Counted from the first letter of the stretch, positions 33,173 through 43,659 are shown. The stretch: DNA of 64,000 nt from Actinomycetota bacterium (GCA_003140175.1 PLJD01000007.1:1-64000), one strand, 5' to 3'. A program made the numbers and translations. Notes: generated by a model from the sequence alone, not told the origin.

Positions 33173-34342
33173 GTGACCGAGCACGCGCTGCGCGCCGCAG
33201 CCGCCATCGTCGGGGTCGCCGACGCCGTGTCCCCGACTGGTGAGCTCGACCTCCACGGCCGGGTCCTCGAGGCCAAGGTGGTCCGTGAAGCACTCGCCGA
33301 CGCCGGTCTCACGATCGGCGACGTCGACGGCATCTGCTACGGCGGTTCGGCGCCAGGCGTCGCGGAGTATCTCGGGATCCAGCCGCGCTTCATGGACGGG
33401 ACGATGACGGGAGGGTCGAGCTACGAACTCCACGTCGAGCACGCGGCCGCGGCGATCGCCTCCGGGTTGGGTGACGTCGTCGTCGGGCTGTACGCCGCGA
33501 CGCCGCGCTCGGATCGCGCCCGCCGAGGCGCACGCGGGCGCCTCGGCACTCCGCCCGGGCCGAACCCCATGTTCGAATGGGAGATGCCGTACGGATTGCG
33601 GCTGCCCATTGGAGCCTACGCACTCGCGGCGAGCCGCCACATGGCCGTGTACGGCACGACGTCCGAGCAACTCGCGCAGATCGCGGTCGACGCCCGCCGC
33701 TGGGCGTCGATGAACCCGCGCGCGCGATACCAACAGTCGATCACGATCGACGACGTGCTCGCGTCACCGATGCGGGCGTCGCCGTTGCACCGGCTCGACT
33801 GTTGTCTCGTCACCGACGGCGCGGGCGCGTTCGTGATGACTTCGGCGGCGCGAGCTCATAGCCTCGCGAAGCCTCCCGTCTACGTGCTCGGCGCGGCGTC
33901 GTGCAGCGATCACTCGATGATCACCGCTATGCCCGACCTCACGGTCACCGCCGGCGCCATCTCCGGTCCGGCCGCGTTCAAGCAGGCGGGGATTACGACG
34001 GCCGACGTCGATGTGCTCATGAGCTACGACTCGTTCACCATCACGGCACTGTTGCACCTCGAAGACCTCGGATTCTGCGCCAAGGGCGAGGGTGGCGCGT
34101 TCGTCGAGGACGCCAAGCTCGGCCCAGGCGGCGCGCTGCCGATGAACACAAACGGCGGCGGATTGTCGTACACGCACCCTGGGCAGTACGGCATGTTCTT
34201 GCTGGTCGAAGCGACGCGGCAGTTGCGCGGTGAGTCCGGCGAGCGCCAGCTGCGCGGTCCACAGATCGCCGTCGCGCACGGATCGGGTGGGGTACTTTCG
34301 ACCATGGGGACGGTCGTGCTCGGCGCAGAGGCGACGAGATGA
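33173..34342 (+). CDS. thiolase-fold protein without nucleophilic Cys (putative Ltp2-like aldolase)
   Basis: GTG 33173 starts MTEHALRAAAAIVGVADAVSPTG; 389 residues. Superfamily landmarks AVYGTTSEQLAQIAVDARR, LMSYDSFTITALLHLEDLGFCAKGEGGAF and NTNGGGLSYTHPGQYG. The usual Cys site reads DGTMTGGSSYELHVEHA, without Cys. The next gene, overlapping as ATGA, is DUF35, the arrangement of Ltp2/ChsH2-like retro-aldolases. It heads the eight-gene operon of the island. A related but distinct homologue lies at 3573-4790. Confidence 0.86.
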   Translation: MTEHALRAAAAIVGVADAVSPTGELDLHGRVLEAKVVREALADAGLTIGDVDGICYGGSAPGVAEYLGIQPRFMDGTMTGGSSYELHVEHAAAAIASGLGDVVVGLYAATPRSDRARRGARGRLGTPPGPNPMFEWEMPYGLRLPIGAYALAASRHMAVYGTTSEQLAQIAVDARRWASMNPRARYQQSITIDDVLASPMRASPLHRLDCCLVTDGAGAFVMTSAARAHSLAKPPVYVLGAASCSDHSMITAMPDLTVTAGAISGPAAFKQAGITTADVDVLMSYDSFTITALLHLEDLGFCAKGEGGAFVEDAKLGPGGALPMNTNGGGLSYTHPGQYGMFLLVEATRQLRGESGERQLRGPQIAVAHGSGGVLSTMGTVVLGAEATR

Positions 34343-34743
34343 GCCCGCTGCTCGAGCCGCCGGCGTCGGACGAGGTCGCGCCGTTCTGGGACGCGACGCG
34401 ACGCGGCAAGCTCGTCCTGCCCTGGTGCCGGTCGTGCGAGCGGCCGTTCTGGTATCCACGCGCCACGTGTCCACGATGTCTCGGCGATACCGTGGAATGG
34501 CGCCAGGCGCGCGGCGACGGCACCGTGTATGCGGTGAGCGTCCAGCACCAGCCCGGACCTGGACGCGACGCCGCCGACGGGCCGTACGCGGTCGCGCTCA
34601 TCGACCTCGACGAGGGCGTGCGCGTGATGGGCAACGTCCTGGCGTGCGCGGCCGCGGACGTCCACGTCGGCATGTCGGTTCGCGTCACTTGGCAGGCCCT
34701 GTCTGACGGAAGGCAGCTCCTGCAATTCGCACCCCGAGAGTAA
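34339..34743 (+). CDS. DUF35 OB-fold/zinc-ribbon protein
   Basis: 134 residues, start overlaps the thiolase-fold stop (ATGA). Zinc ribbon CRSCE...CPRC, then OB barrel (VYAVSVQHQPG, PYAVALIDLDEGVRVMGNVL). Expected partner subunit of the preceding gene product. Followed after 9 bp by GGAGG and the acyl-CoA dehydrogenase. Confidence 0.9.
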   Translation: MSPLLEPPASDEVAPFWDATRRGKLVLPWCRSCERPFWYPRATCPRCLGDTVEWRQARGDGTVYAVSVQHQPGPGRDAADGPYAVALIDLDEGVRVMGNVLACAAADVHVGMSVRVTWQALSDGRQLLQFAPRE

Positions 34744-34752
34744 GGAGGAACC

Positions 34753-35964
34753 ATGCCGATGCAGATCGACCTCGGCCCGACCGCGAGCCACTTCCGCGAG
34801 GAGGTGCGGCAGTGGCTGCGAGTGAACCGTCCATCCAACGTGGAGGCGGTGCAGTCGGAAATCATCGGTGGTGGGCCCGACTACGACGACTGGGCGAAAC
34901 GTCTGCACGAGGCGGGGCTGATGTGCGTGGGTTGGCCGAAGGAGTACGGCGGACGCGGTCTCGGTGGGGTCGAGGTCGCGGTGATGAACGAGGAGTTCGG
35001 CCGCGCGGGTCTGCCCCGCGCCACCCGCGGAATGGGCGAATGGCTCGTCGGCCCGTCGATCATCGTGCACGGCACCGAGGACCAGAAGGCGCACTTCCTA
35101 TCGCGGATCGTCGACGGCACGGACCGCTATTGCCAAGGCTTCTCCGAACCCGACGCGGGGTCGGATCTGGCCGGGCTGAAGACGCGCGGCATCGTCGACG
35201 GCGACGAGATCGTGGTGACCGGCCAGAAGGTGTGGACGTCGGGAGCACACCGGGCGACCATGATGTTCTGTCTTTGTCGAACCGATCCCGACGCGCCGAA
35301 GCACCGGGGTATCTCGTACGTGCTCCTGCCCATGAAGAAGCCCGACGGCTCCTCCAATGGCTTCGAGCTGCGACCGATCCGCCAGATCACCGGCAACAGC
35401 AACTTCAGCGAGACGTTCATCACGGAAGCGCGCGCCCCATTGTCCAACGTCATCGGTGGGGTGAACAACGGCTGGCGCGTCACGATGACGACCCTTGGGA
35501 ACGAACGGGGCGGCAACGCCACGACGCAGCATGCGCAGTACGAGCGCCAGTTTTGGCGGATCGTCGACGAGGCGCGGCGTCTCGGCCGCGCCGACGACTC
35601 GATCGTCCGCCAGGAACTGGCATGGGCGTACACACACGTCGAGATCATGCGGTTCGCGGGTTTGCGCACCCTCTCGGAGGTCGTCGCACACAAGGAGCCT
35701 GGGCCCGCGGCGTCGATCAACAAGATGTTCTGGTCGGAGTACGCGCGCGACCTAAACGAATGGGTGATGAACCTCCGCGGCGCGCACGCGATGGTGAGGC
35801 CGGACAATGAGGGATACGCGCTCGACCGTTGGCAAAGCGACTTCCTCGGCAGCCGCTCGAGCACGATTTGGGGCGGAACGGCCCAAGTGCAGCGCAACAT
35901 TGTCGGCGAGCAGGTGCTCGGTCTCCCGAAGGAGCCGAGCGGCGACGAGGAGCGGACCCGGTGA
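34753..35964 (+). CDS. acyl-CoA dehydrogenase
   Basis: ATG 34753 with GGAGG 5 nt upstream; 403 residues. [21 protein letters not shown] and [12 protein letters not shown] (FAD-binding β-domain), [16 protein letters not shown], and C-terminal [24 protein letters not shown]. It introduces the α,β double bond into the CoA-activated substrate. Unlike the chromosomal set at 51-53 kb it has no second subunit, so it may be a homotetramer. Its stop overlaps the ligase start (GTGA). Confidence 0.93.
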   Translation: MPMQIDLGPTASHFREEVRQWLRVNRPSNVEAVQSEIIGGGPDYDDWAKRLHEAGLMCVGWPKEYGGRGLGGVEVAVMNEEFGRAGLPRATRGMGEWLVGPSIIVHGTEDQKAHFLSRIVDGTDRYCQGFSEPDAGSDLAGLKTRGIVDGDEIVVTGQKVWTSGAHRATMMFCLCRTDPDAPKHRGISYVLLPMKKPDGSSNGFELRPIRQITGNSNFSETFITEARAPLSNVIGGVNNGWRVTMTTLGNERGGNATTQHAQYERQFWRIVDEARRLGRADDSIVRQELAWAYTHVEIMRFAGLRTLSEVVAHKEPGPAASINKMFWSEYARDLNEWVMNLRGAHAMVRPDNEGYALDRWQSDFLGSRSSTIWGGTAQVQRNIVGEQVLGLPKEPSGDEERTR

Positions 35965-37514
35965 CCGACGAAGCCTTCGTGCAGGCCGCGCAGTGCGGTA
36001 TGACGCTCGCGTACTGGGCCGCTCGTCAGCCCGATCGCGTTGCGATCGTCTCCGAGCAGGGCAACCGGACCTTCGGTGAGCTGAACGCGAACGCGAACCG
36101 GCTGGCCCGAGCGCTACAGGCACGGGGGATCGGCAGTGGCGACGCGATCGTGCTCATGATCGCGAACCGGGCGGAATTCGCGGAAGTGGTTGCCGCCTCG
36201 CAGCGCAGCGGCTTGCGCTACACGCCGCTCAACTGGCACCTGACCGCCGACGAAGCCGCCTACATCGTCGGTGATTGTGGAGCGCGCATCCTCGTGGCCG
36301 ATGAGCGCTTCGCCGGCGTCGCGCGCGCGGTCGCGACGCGCGTCGCCGGGCTGCGCGTCCTTCTTGCCGTGGGCGGTGAGATCGAACCCTTCGAGCGCTA
36401 CGACGATGTGATCGCAAATGAGGCGGGCGTCGACATCGGCGACCCGGTGCTCGGCGGGTCGCTGCTGTACACGTCGGGCACGACCGGGCGACCGAAGGGT
36501 GTCCACCGTGCGCGACCGATGGCCGACGCCGTCACGCCGTTCGGCTACGTGCCTGGCGAGACCCTGCATCTCTGCACGGGGCCGCTGTACCACGCAGCGC
36601 CGCTGGGTTTCTCGCTCGCGGTTCCCTTGAGCGCCGGCGCGGGTGTCGTGTTGATGGACGGCTGGTCAGCCATGGAGACCTTGCGCTTGATCGAAGCGCA
36701 TCGGATCACGCATACGCACTTGGTGCCGACGATGTTCCACCGGCTGCTCTCGATGCCCGCCGAGGTTCGCGACCGCGCCGACGTGTCGTCGCTGCGGCTC
36801 GTGCTGCACGGCGCTGCACCATGTCCCACCTGGGTGAAGCGGTCGATGATCGAGTGGTGGGGTCCGGTGTTGTTGGAGTACTACGCCGCGACTGAAGGAC
36901 TTGGCACCTGGGTAACGAGCGCGGAATGGCTGGGCAAGCCGGGCACGGTCGGCAAGCCCAGACCGCCGGACACGATTCGTGTGCTCGACGAGCAAGGCCA
37001 GGATTGCCGCCCCGGTGTCGTCGGCGCCGTGTATCTGAAGGCTCCCGCAGCGACCCGCTTCGAGTACCACAACGCTCCCGCGAAGACGGATGCGAGCTAT
37101 CGCGGCGATCATTTCACGCTCGGCGACGTCGGATATCTCGACGACGACGGCTACCTGTTCCTCACCGACCGCTCCGCGAACCTCATCATCTCGGGCGGCG
37201 TCAACATCTATCCAGCGGAGGTCGAGGCCGATTTGCTCGCGCATCCGGCCGTCGGCGACGTCGCCGTGATCGGTGTGCCCGACCCCGACTGGGGCGAGAT
37301 CGTGCTGGCGGTCGTCGAGCTGCAAGAGGGCAGCGTACCGTCGGAACGGCTCGCACGGGAGCTCATCGAGCATTGTCGGGAGCGCCTGGCGCACTTCAAG
37401 TGCCCGCGCCGCGTCGACTTCACCGATCAGCTGCCGCGTCACGACAACGGCAAGCTCTACAAGGAACGGCTGCGTGACGAGTACCGAACCGATGTGCTAG
37501 GGATCGCTCAATGA
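35961..37514 (+). CDS. acyl-CoA synthetase (AMP-forming)
   Basis: GTG 35961 overlaps the previous stop and has GAGGAG upstream; 517 residues. P-loop [52 protein letters not shown] and the catalytic Lys near the C-terminus ([14 protein letters not shown]). Activates a carboxylic acid to the CoA thioester, the entry step of the island pathway. Its stop overlaps the SDR start as ATGA. Confidence 0.94.
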   Translation: MTDEAFVQAAQCGMTLAYWAARQPDRVAIVSEQGNRTFGELNANANRLARALQARGIGSGDAIVLMIANRAEFAEVVAASQRSGLRYTPLNWHLTADEAAYIVGDCGARILVADERFAGVARAVATRVAGLRVLLAVGGEIEPFERYDDVIANEAGVDIGDPVLGGSLLYTSGTTGRPKGVHRARPMADAVTPFGYVPGETLHLCTGPLYHAAPLGFSLAVPLSAGAGVVLMDGWSAMETLRLIEAHRITHTHLVPTMFHRLLSMPAEVRDRADVSSLRLVLHGAAPCPTWVKRSMIEWWGPVLLEYYAATEGLGTWVTSAEWLGKPGTVGKPRPPDTIRVLDEQGQDCRPGVVGAVYLKAPAATRFEYHNAPAKTDASYRGDHFTLGDVGYLDDDGYLFLTDRSANLIISGGVNIYPAEVEADLLAHPAVGDVAVIGVPDPDWGEIVLAVVELQEGSVPSERLARELIEHCRERLAHFKCPRRVDFTDQLPRHDNGKLYKERLRDEYRTDVLGIAQ

Positions 37515-38395
37515 GCTGCATCTGCGAAGGTCGCGTCGCGATCGTCACGGGCGCCGGCCGCGGCATCGGGCGGAGCCACGCGCTCGAGCTCGCCAGGGAG
37601 GGCGCGCACGTCGTCGTGAACGATCTCGGTAGCGCGGTCGACGGCATGGGAACCGACCGCGGGCCGGCGCAGGTCGTTGTCGAGGAGATCCGTGCCGCGG
37701 GCGGCATGGCGATCGAGAACATCGACGACGTCTCGACCTGGCCGGGCGCGCAAGCAGTAGTTGCGAGCGCGATCGAGTCATTCGGTCGGCTCGATGTCGT
37801 CGTCAACAACGCGGGCATCCTGCGCGATCGCATGATCGTGAACATGACCGAAGAGGAGTGGGACGACGTCATTCGAGTGCACTTGAAGGGCACGTTCGGC
37901 CCGACCCACTTCGCCGCCGCGTACTGGCGCGAGCGCTCGAAAGCTGGTGAAGCGGTCGACGCGCGCGTGATCAACACATCGTCGACCTCGGGACTGTTCG
38001 CGAATCCCGGACAATCGAACTATGGCGCAGCCAAATCCGGAATCGCCACGTTCTCGATCATCGCGGCGAAGGAGCTCGGCCGTTACGGCGTGACCGTCAA
38101 CGCGATCGCACCGGGAGCGCTCACCCGGATGACCGAGGCCCTCTCGGGATCGCGTGCCGCGCCCCAGGTTGGTGAGTGGAACGAGCGCGCGCCCGAGAAC
38201 ATCGCGCCCCTCGTGACCTGGCTCGCCAGTCCGGAGTCTGCCGCCGTCACCGGTCAGGTGTTTCTCGTATCAGGAGGCCGAATCGCGATCTCGACGGGAT
38301 GGGGCCGCGGCCCGGGCGTCGACCGCGGTGCCCGCTGGGAGCCCACCGAGCTGGGCGCCGTGGTCCAGAAGCTGATCGCGGAGGCACAGAGCTGA
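37511..38395 (+). CDS. SDR of the MFE-2/17β-HSD4-like group
   Basis: 294 residues. [59 protein letters not shown], catalytic Ser in INTSSTSG and YGAAK. The ILRDRM...TEEEWD segment is shared with the (3R)-hydroxyacyl-CoA dehydrogenase domain of multifunctional enzyme 2. Expected to oxidise the product of the MaoC hydratases. A clear paralogue lies outside the island at 50188-51105. Confidence 0.93.
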   Translation: MSCICEGRVAIVTGAGRGIGRSHALELAREGAHVVVNDLGSAVDGMGTDRGPAQVVVEEIRAAGGMAIENIDDVSTWPGAQAVVASAIESFGRLDVVVNNAGILRDRMIVNMTEEEWDDVIRVHLKGTFGPTHFAAAYWRERSKAGEAVDARVINTSSTSGLFANPGQSNYGAAKSGIATFSIIAAKELGRYGVTVNAIAPGALTRMTEALSGSRAAPQVGEWNERAPENIAPLVTWLASPESAAVTGQVFLVSGGRIAISTGWGRGPGVDRGARWEPTELGAVVQKLIAEAQS

Positions 38396-38417
38396 TGCGG
38401 ACGTTACGGTCGGCGCC

Positions 38418-38921
38418 ATGACGCTCGAGCGCTTTCCGATCGAAGCCGGGCACGTGATGCTGTTCGCCCGGAGCATCGGAGACCCAAATCCGATCTACCG
38501 CGACGACGAGTACGCAGGCGCGAGCGAGGTGGGCGCGATCATCGCACCGCCGACGTTCGTGCAGGCGGGCGCGCAGTTCGACGACAGCTACCCGTTGCGA
38601 CCCAAGATCGGCGTCCCGTGGTTCGGCTCAGGCCGAGCGCCGACGAGCGCGCCGCGTGAGTCGCGCCCCGGCGGCGGCAGTGGTGGTGGCGGCGGCACCG
38701 GCTTGCACGCGGAGCAGCACTACCTCTACCACCGGGCGCTCCGCGTCGGCGACGTGCTCACCGCCACCAGCCGTCCGGGCGAGCGATGGGAGAAGGAGGG
38801 CCGACGCGCAGGAAGGCTCCTGTTCTCCGAGACGATCACGGAGTTCCGTGACCAGAACGGCGAGCTCGTCGTGACAGCCCGCGCTGTCGGGGTGCGGACC
38901 GAGCGAGTAGTGGAGGCGTGA
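38418..38921 (+). CDS. MaoC-type hydratase subunit, FAS1-like N-terminal domain
   Basis: ATG 38418; 167 residues. FPIEAGHVMLFARSIGDPNPIYRDDEYA and IIAPPTFVQAGAQFD match the non-catalytic MaoC_dehydrat_N hot dog. A Gly-rich insert (PGGGSGGGGGTG) precedes LHAEQHYLYHRALRVGDVLTATS. These pair with a short catalytic MaoC subunit, here the directly following gene. Confidence 0.88.
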   Translation: MTLERFPIEAGHVMLFARSIGDPNPIYRDDEYAGASEVGAIIAPPTFVQAGAQFDDSYPLRPKIGVPWFGSGRAPTSAPRESRPGGGSGGGGGTGLHAEQHYLYHRALRVGDVLTATSRPGERWEKEGRRAGRLLFSETITEFRDQNGELVVTARAVGVRTERVVEA

Positions 38922-39344
38922 ATGGCGTTGTCGGCGAGCAAGCTCCAAGTCGGGCAGACGTTCTCGGCCGTCGTCGTCGAGGATCTCAGCCGCACGCAGA
39001 TCGTGCAGTACGCGGGCGCGTCGGGCGACTACAACCCGTTGCACACCGACGAGACCTTCGCGACGGAGGTGACGGGATACCCGAGCGTCTTCGCGCACGG
39101 AATGCTGACCATGGGCATGACGGGCCGCATGGTGACCGACCTCGTCGGCGACGGACGGCTCCAGAGCTTCGGTGGCCGTTTCCTCTCGCAGGTGTGGCCG
39201 GGTGACGATCTGACGACGACGGCGAGCATCGATGCGATACATGGCGAAGCGGGGGGGCCGGTGGTCGAGTTGTCGTTGCGCACCGTGAACCAGGACGGTA
39301 TGCAGGTCTTCACCGGCTATGCGACGTCGCGGGTCGACCCGTGA
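38922..39344 (+). CDS. MaoC-like enoyl-CoA hydratase, catalytic subunit
   Basis: ATG 38922 directly follows the TGA of its partner. 140 residues with QIVQYAGASGDYNPLHTDETFA, carrying the Asp/His dyad, and AHGMLTMGM. Heterodimer with the preceding subunit (HadAB/ChsH1-H2 style) is expected. Stop overlaps the next GTG as GTGA. Confidence 0.92.
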   Translation: MALSASKLQVGQTFSAVVVEDLSRTQIVQYAGASGDYNPLHTDETFATEVTGYPSVFAHGMLTMGMTGRMVTDLVGDGRLQSFGGRFLSQVWPGDDLTTTASIDAIHGEAGGPVVELSLRTVNQDGMQVFTGYATSRVDP

Positions 39345-40126
39345 AGCTCGACGCGCGAGTCGCACTCGTCACCGGCGCGAGCCGCGGGATCGGCGAAGCG
39401 ATCGCGCGGCGCTTCGCCGCCGAAGGGGCGGCCGTTGCGGTGTCGGCACGAACCATCAACGAGGGAGACCATCCGCTGTCGGGAAGCATCACGAGCACCG
39501 TCACGTCGATCAAGGACGCCGGCGGTCGCGCCGTTGCCGTGGCGGCCGACCTGGCCAGGCCCGAGGATCGCCGCGTTCTCATCGATTCGGTTGAGCGAGA
39601 GCTTGGCGCGATCGACATTCTCGTCAACAATGCCGCTGTTACCTACTTCGAACCCACCGAGACGTTCTCGGCGCGTCACTACGCCTTGATGCTCGAAGTA
39701 CAGGTTCGAGCGCCGTTCGAGCTCGCGCAACTCGTTCTCCCGGGCATGCGCGCCCGCAAGCAAGGGTGGATCCTGAACATCTCCTCGGGCGCGGCTCGCC
39801 ATCCGGAGGGCCCGCCCTATAACCGGCGCATGGGCGCCGGCACCGTGTACGGCATGTGCAAGGCCGCGCTCGAGCGATTCACGTCGGGTCTCGCGGCAGA
39901 GATGTACGAGGACGGGATCGCGGTCAACGCGCTGTCGCCCTCGGGTCTCGTGCCCACACCCGGCGTCGTGTACCACGGTCTCGATCGCGGCGTACCCGCG
40001 GACGCATTGGAACCTGCCGAGGTGATGGCAGAAGCGGCGCTCGCGCTGTGCAGCGGCGATCCGGCCGCGTTGACCGGTCGAATCACCTATGCCCGACCCC
40101 TCCTCGCGGAGTTCAGCACCAGCTGA
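39341..40126 (+). CDS. SDR family oxidoreductase
   Basis: GTG 39341; 261 residues. TGASRGIGEAIARRFAAEGAAVAVSART (Arg after strand 2 favours NADP), NNAAVTYFEPTETFS, NISSGAARHPEG and YGMCK. The substrate loop is longer than in the preceding SDR. Last gene of the island operon; no terminator hairpin is obvious after it. Confidence 0.92.
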   Translation: MKLDARVALVTGASRGIGEAIARRFAAEGAAVAVSARTINEGDHPLSGSITSTVTSIKDAGGRAVAVAADLARPEDRRVLIDSVERELGAIDILVNNAAVTYFEPTETFSARHYALMLEVQVRAPFELAQLVLPGMRARKQGWILNISSGAARHPEGPPYNRRMGAGTVYGMCKAALERFTSGLAAEMYEDGIAVNALSPSGLVPTPGVVYHGLDRGVPADALEPAEVMAEAALALCSGDPAALTGRITYARPLLAEFSTS

Positions 40127-40251
40127 TCGCCGGGCACCTTAGGTTGTCCTCTCCCCGTGTTCTAGCGACACATGGGGTATCCGCGCTCCAATAGAACGGG
40201 CGGCGCACCCTTCTGCTTGTCCACCACAGACGAGCTGAAGGAGTACGCCGC

Positions 40252-40440
40252 CTTGACTGTCGATGATGCCCTGTTTCGGTTCCGGCTTCGGGTCTTCGCG
40301 TTGGCTGAGGAGCTGGGCAATGTCCGGTTGGCGTGTCGGATCATGGGGGTTGGTGCACCCCTCGACGTATTACCGCTGGCGAGCCCAGGCGTTGCGCTTC
40401 GGGCTCGAGATCTTGCGGCCTCGGGACCCGGTTCGAGTCG
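40252..40440 (+). pseudogene. IS481-like transposase N-terminal relic, frameshifted
   Basis: TVDDALFRFRLRVFALAEELGNVRLACRIMGV runs in one frame, then HPSTYYRWRAQALRFGLEILRPRD in the next. Together they form the HTH region of an IS481/IS3-type transposase. The DDE core is absent. Marks an old IS insertion inside the island, between the operon and the distal genes. Confidence 0.6.
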
Positions 40441-40605
40441 ACGCCCTGCGCCGTCGCAACTGCGCGCGACGTGACTCCGTCCCGCGATCAGCGATGGGCA
40501 TCCAGTCCGTAGCGATCGAGCGCTGCTCGGATCTGGCTGAGCCACTCTGTGCCCAGTTTGGCCCGTTCGGGAGTTGGTCGTCTCGAGAGGAGGGAGGTGG
40601 AACGG

Positions 40606-40857
40606 GTGACCGAACTCGATATCGATCTGATCGCCGACCTCAACGCACAGGACGACGAAGGGCTTGGCTGGACCACCCTCGCGGACGCACGCGAACCGGA
40701 CCGTGTCCAGCCCGGCGTTCTGCTCTTGGCGGGCAACCCGTCCGGCCGAGCTGTCGTGCGTGTCGTGACCGTCGACGACGACGGTCAGGTCCACTTCGAG
40801 GTCCTTCCTGGGCCGGTAGCCAAGGACCTTCACCTGATCGACCGCACGGTCGCCTGA
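40606..40857 (+). CDS. small conserved hypothetical protein
   Basis: GTG 40606 is 8 nt after GGGAGG and gives 83 residues: MTELDIDLIADLNAQDDEGLGWTTLADAREPDRVQPGVLLLAGN... VVRVVTVDDDGQVHFEVLPGPVAKDLHL. Predicted all-β after a short helix. Resembles small actinobacterial proteins of unknown role that I have seen near recombination genes. Confidence 0.65.
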   Translation: MTELDIDLIADLNAQDDEGLGWTTLADAREPDRVQPGVLLLAGNPSGRAVVRVVTVDDDGQVHFEVLPGPVAKDLHLIDRTVA

Positions 40858-41231
40858 CTCGGTTCGAAGAGGACTGGGCTCCGGCGCGAGCCCGATGATG
40901 GCCGTCGGTAGCCCAATCACCGTCCGAGGGCGTCCCGGCCGCGAAGTTTCGGAAGCACTCGACCGATGGCTTCTGCGGCGGCGCGATCGTTCAACCTGGA
41001 GCGGCGCGTGTATGAAGGCCATCGGGTAGTCCGCGAGCGGCGGGTAGCGGGCTCCGAGTCGGCTGCGGATGCCTTGGCCGAACCGCTACGAGGGCTGGAC
41101 CGAATCGCCGTGGCGGTAGCCCGGGACGATCCCGAGTCGCGCGTCGCTGCGTGTCGGGCTATCGACGTGAGTGTCCGGCGGCGTCCCTTTTGGCCCTCAG
41201 GGTGGCCGGTGGTCGGGTCGACATAGGGGGT
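40858..41231. other. 374 bp without a supported gene
   Basis: Overlapping ORFs on both strands (40966-41226 plus, 40917-41354 minus), none with family resemblance. The minus-strand tail NDRAAAEAIGRVLPKLRGRD looks protein-like and may be a gene relic. Contains the promoter region of the diguanylate cyclase. Confidence 0.35.
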
Positions 41232-43010
41232 ATGACAACTGAGGTCCGGCAGGCGGCACTCGAGGCGCCCCGGCCGGTGGGGGTTCGCCGGTGGTGGCCG
41301 CGGGGCAGCGCCGCCACCGATGACCGCCCGGTGCAGCACGAGATGACGCCGCACCGCCAGGTGCAGCTGTTGTGGCTAGTCACAACCTTCGCCGTCGTGG
41401 CCGTCGCGGTCGTCACGCCGCTCGCCCTGCACGGCGCGAAGAACGGCCTGAACACCGACACCCAACGGCTGGTACCCGCGTCGACGGAGCTGACGAACAC
41501 CATCGGGAACTACACCGCCGGGGCCGCGGAGCTGTTGATAGTCGCCCAATCGACGGATGCCGCGACACGCTCGGATGGACTCAATGAGCTGACCACCTTC
41601 GACACCGCTGCAAACGCGGCGTGGAGGAACTACCAGCGCTTCGCGGCCAACCTGCCCGGAGAGACGAAGCTCCAGACACGGGTCAAGCTCGACACCCAAC
41701 AGCTCTCAGCAGCGGGCCTCGCGTTGCTCACCACGCAGACGAACTCGCCCGCCGCGGTGGCCGCGTTCACCGCTGTCGGCGACCGTCAACACCAAGACCT
41801 GGACCAGATCCAGAGGCTCTATCAGGCGCGCATCAACGCATCGGTGACCAGCGCAGATCACCAGTTCAATACGAGCCAGGCCGCCCTGCTGATCGTCCTC
41901 ACGATGGCGCTGGTCCTCATCATGATCGGGTTCCACATCAGAACTCACAGGGTCCGGCGTCGAGAACGCATTCAGGTCGAGGGGAATCGCATCGTCAAAC
42001 TCGAGTCGGGACTCCAACGGGCCCTCGAGATGGCCCACTCCGAGCAGGACTGCTACACGCTGATGCAGAACGCCATCCAGCGGAACTCGCCGAGCCTCCC
42101 GTCCGAGTTCCTCGTCGCCGACTCGAGTCGAGCCCACTTCCGCCAGGTCATCATCACCGGCGCCGAGGGCGGACCGGGCTGCCCCGTCATGTCGCCCTAC
42201 GACTGCCCAGCCACCGACCGGGGACAGACCCAGACGTGGCCCAGCAGCTCCGCGATCGACACGTGTCCCTATCTCCGGGACCGCGACACCGGCCCCTGCT
42301 CGGCGGTGTGTGTCCCGGTGAGCATCGCGGGTCAGACCGTCGGCGTCGTGCACGCCACCGGGCCCGACCACGATCCGCCCGTCCCGTCCACGACCGCGGA
42401 CCTGGAGCTCATCGCCCGCAAGACGGGTGAGCGCATCGGCATCCTCCGGGCGTTCAACCGCAGCGAAAACCAAGCTCGCACCGACCCGCTGACCGGTCTG
42501 TTGAACCGTCGCAGCCTCGAAACCGCGGTCCGCGACCTCACCGCGGAGGCCCATCCGTACGCGGTCGCCTACGGAGACCTCGACCACTTCAAGTTGCTCA
42601 ACGACGTTCATGGCCACGACACCGGCGACCGAGCCCTGCGCCTCTTCGCTCGGGTGCTGCGCGACAGCGTGCGACCCAACGACATCGCCGCCCGGTACGG
42701 CGGCGAGGAGTTCGTCGTCGTCCTACCCGACTGCACCATCGCCGACGCATACGCAGTCATCGACCGGGTTCGGGCCCGACTCGCCGACGCTCAGCACGGC
42801 GGGACCGTCCCCTCGTTCACGGTCAGCTTCGGACTCGCGCCCGGGGAACCCAACCTGGCCTTCGGAGAGATCGTCGAGCAGGCCGACGCCGCGCTCCTCC
42901 AAGCGAAAGCCGAGGGCCGCGACCGAGTCATCCTCGCCGGCCAGCACGACCAAACGCCAGACCCGGGGTCGGCACCCAAGCCCGCCCCCGAACTGCACGC
43001 GACCGCCTGA
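41232..43010 (+). CDS. membrane diguanylate cyclase with Cys-rich GAF-like domain
   Basis: ATG 41232; 592 residues. TM1 about 46-66, an extracytoplasmic four-helix sensor region, TM2 about 217-236, then a GAF-like domain with five closely placed cysteines (GCPV, DCPA, TCPY, PCSAVC), then GGDEF: DPLTGLLNRRS, YGDLDHFKLLND, the active site YGGEEF and the inhibitory site RPND five residues before it. It should make c-di-GMP with product inhibition. The cysteines may hold a metal or sense redox state. Island cargo, near the integrase. Confidence 0.92.
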   Translation: MTTEVRQAALEAPRPVGVRRWWPRGSAATDDRPVQHEMTPHRQVQLLWLVTTFAVVAVAVVTPLALHGAKNGLNTDTQRLVPASTELTNTIGNYTAGAAELLIVAQSTDAATRSDGLNELTTFDTAANAAWRNYQRFAANLPGETKLQTRVKLDTQQLSAAGLALLTTQTNSPAAVAAFTAVGDRQHQDLDQIQRLYQARINASVTSADHQFNTSQAALLIVLTMALVLIMIGFHIRTHRVRRRERIQVEGNRIVKLESGLQRALEMAHSEQDCYTLMQNAIQRNSPSLPSEFLVADSSRAHFRQVIITGAEGGPGCPVMSPYDCPATDRGQTQTWPSSSAIDTCPYLRDRDTGPCSAVCVPVSIAGQTVGVVHATGPDHDPPVPSTTADLELIARKTGERIGILRAFNRSENQARTDPLTGLLNRRSLETAVRDLTAEAHPYAVAYGDLDHFKLLNDVHGHDTGDRALRLFARVLRDSVRPNDIAARYGGEEFVVVLPDCTIADAYAVIDRVRARLADAQHGGTVPSFTVSFGLAPGEPNLAFGEIVEQADAALLQAKAEGRDRVILAGQHDQTPDPGSAPKPAPELHATA

Positions 43011-43039
43011 CCTGCGCCGCCCTTCGGGAAGCAGAACCC

Positions 43040-43489
43040 TCAGTTCCGCCCCGCACGCTGGGAATGGACCTTTCGGATCGTCAACGCCGACAAAGGTTGG
43101 GTAGCTACGCGCGCCTCATCGTCGAGAAGCTGGGCGGAGCAACGGTCCAACTCGGCTGGCGTGATCCGATCGATCCACCGATGCCCGAATGTGGGCACAG
43201 GATCCAAGATCCCTCGGTAGCCAATTCGGGTATTGGGACTTAGGTCACGCGTCGAAGCGTCCCACCACACCTCGACCAACTCAGCGAACCGAACGGTCCG
43301 GCTCGAGCCACCTTGGCCGGCAGCCGCGTCGCCGAGAAGCTCCGCGAGGCGCCGTTCGGCGTCGCGTCTGGACCCGCGTGCGGTCTCGTATCGGTATCGG
43401 CGCTTTCGATTGGCGTCGAGGCCCGCATACACCGCCACTTGGTACGTCGTTCCCTGGGGCCCTCGCCGTGCTCGGATGTATCCCCGCAC
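43040..43489 (-). pseudogene. truncated tyrosine-recombinase (phage integrase), N-terminal part
   Basis: 149 residues: MRGYIRARRGPQGTTYQVAVYAGLDANRKRRYRYETARGSRRDAERRLAELL (arm-binding AP2-like domain), then a SAM-like core-binding domain (TVRFAELVEVWWDASTRDLSPNTRIGYRGIL... TPAELDRCSAQL). It stops at ALTIRKVHSQRAGRN, before the catalytic R-H-R-H-Y domain. 170 bp from the tRNA-Cys 3' end, the usual place for an integrase. Loss of the catalytic half immobilises the island unless helped in trans. Confidence 0.82.
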
Positions 43490-43659
43490 TTCGCCTCCCG
43501 AGCCGCGCGTCTGGCAAGCGCCTCAGACACCGCCGACTCGAAGACATCACCCGGACTCCCGCCACGTGATGGGCAATTGATGGGCAGACGCCGGCCGTCG
43601 CCAGCCGATTCAGCCCGCTCAAACGGCATGAAAACTGCCGCTGAGCAGGACGAATGCTG

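Noticed and set aside
40917-41354. 145-aa minus-strand ORF
   Set aside because: First half is antisense to the diguanylate cyclase; only the last ~30 residues look protein-like, too little to call.
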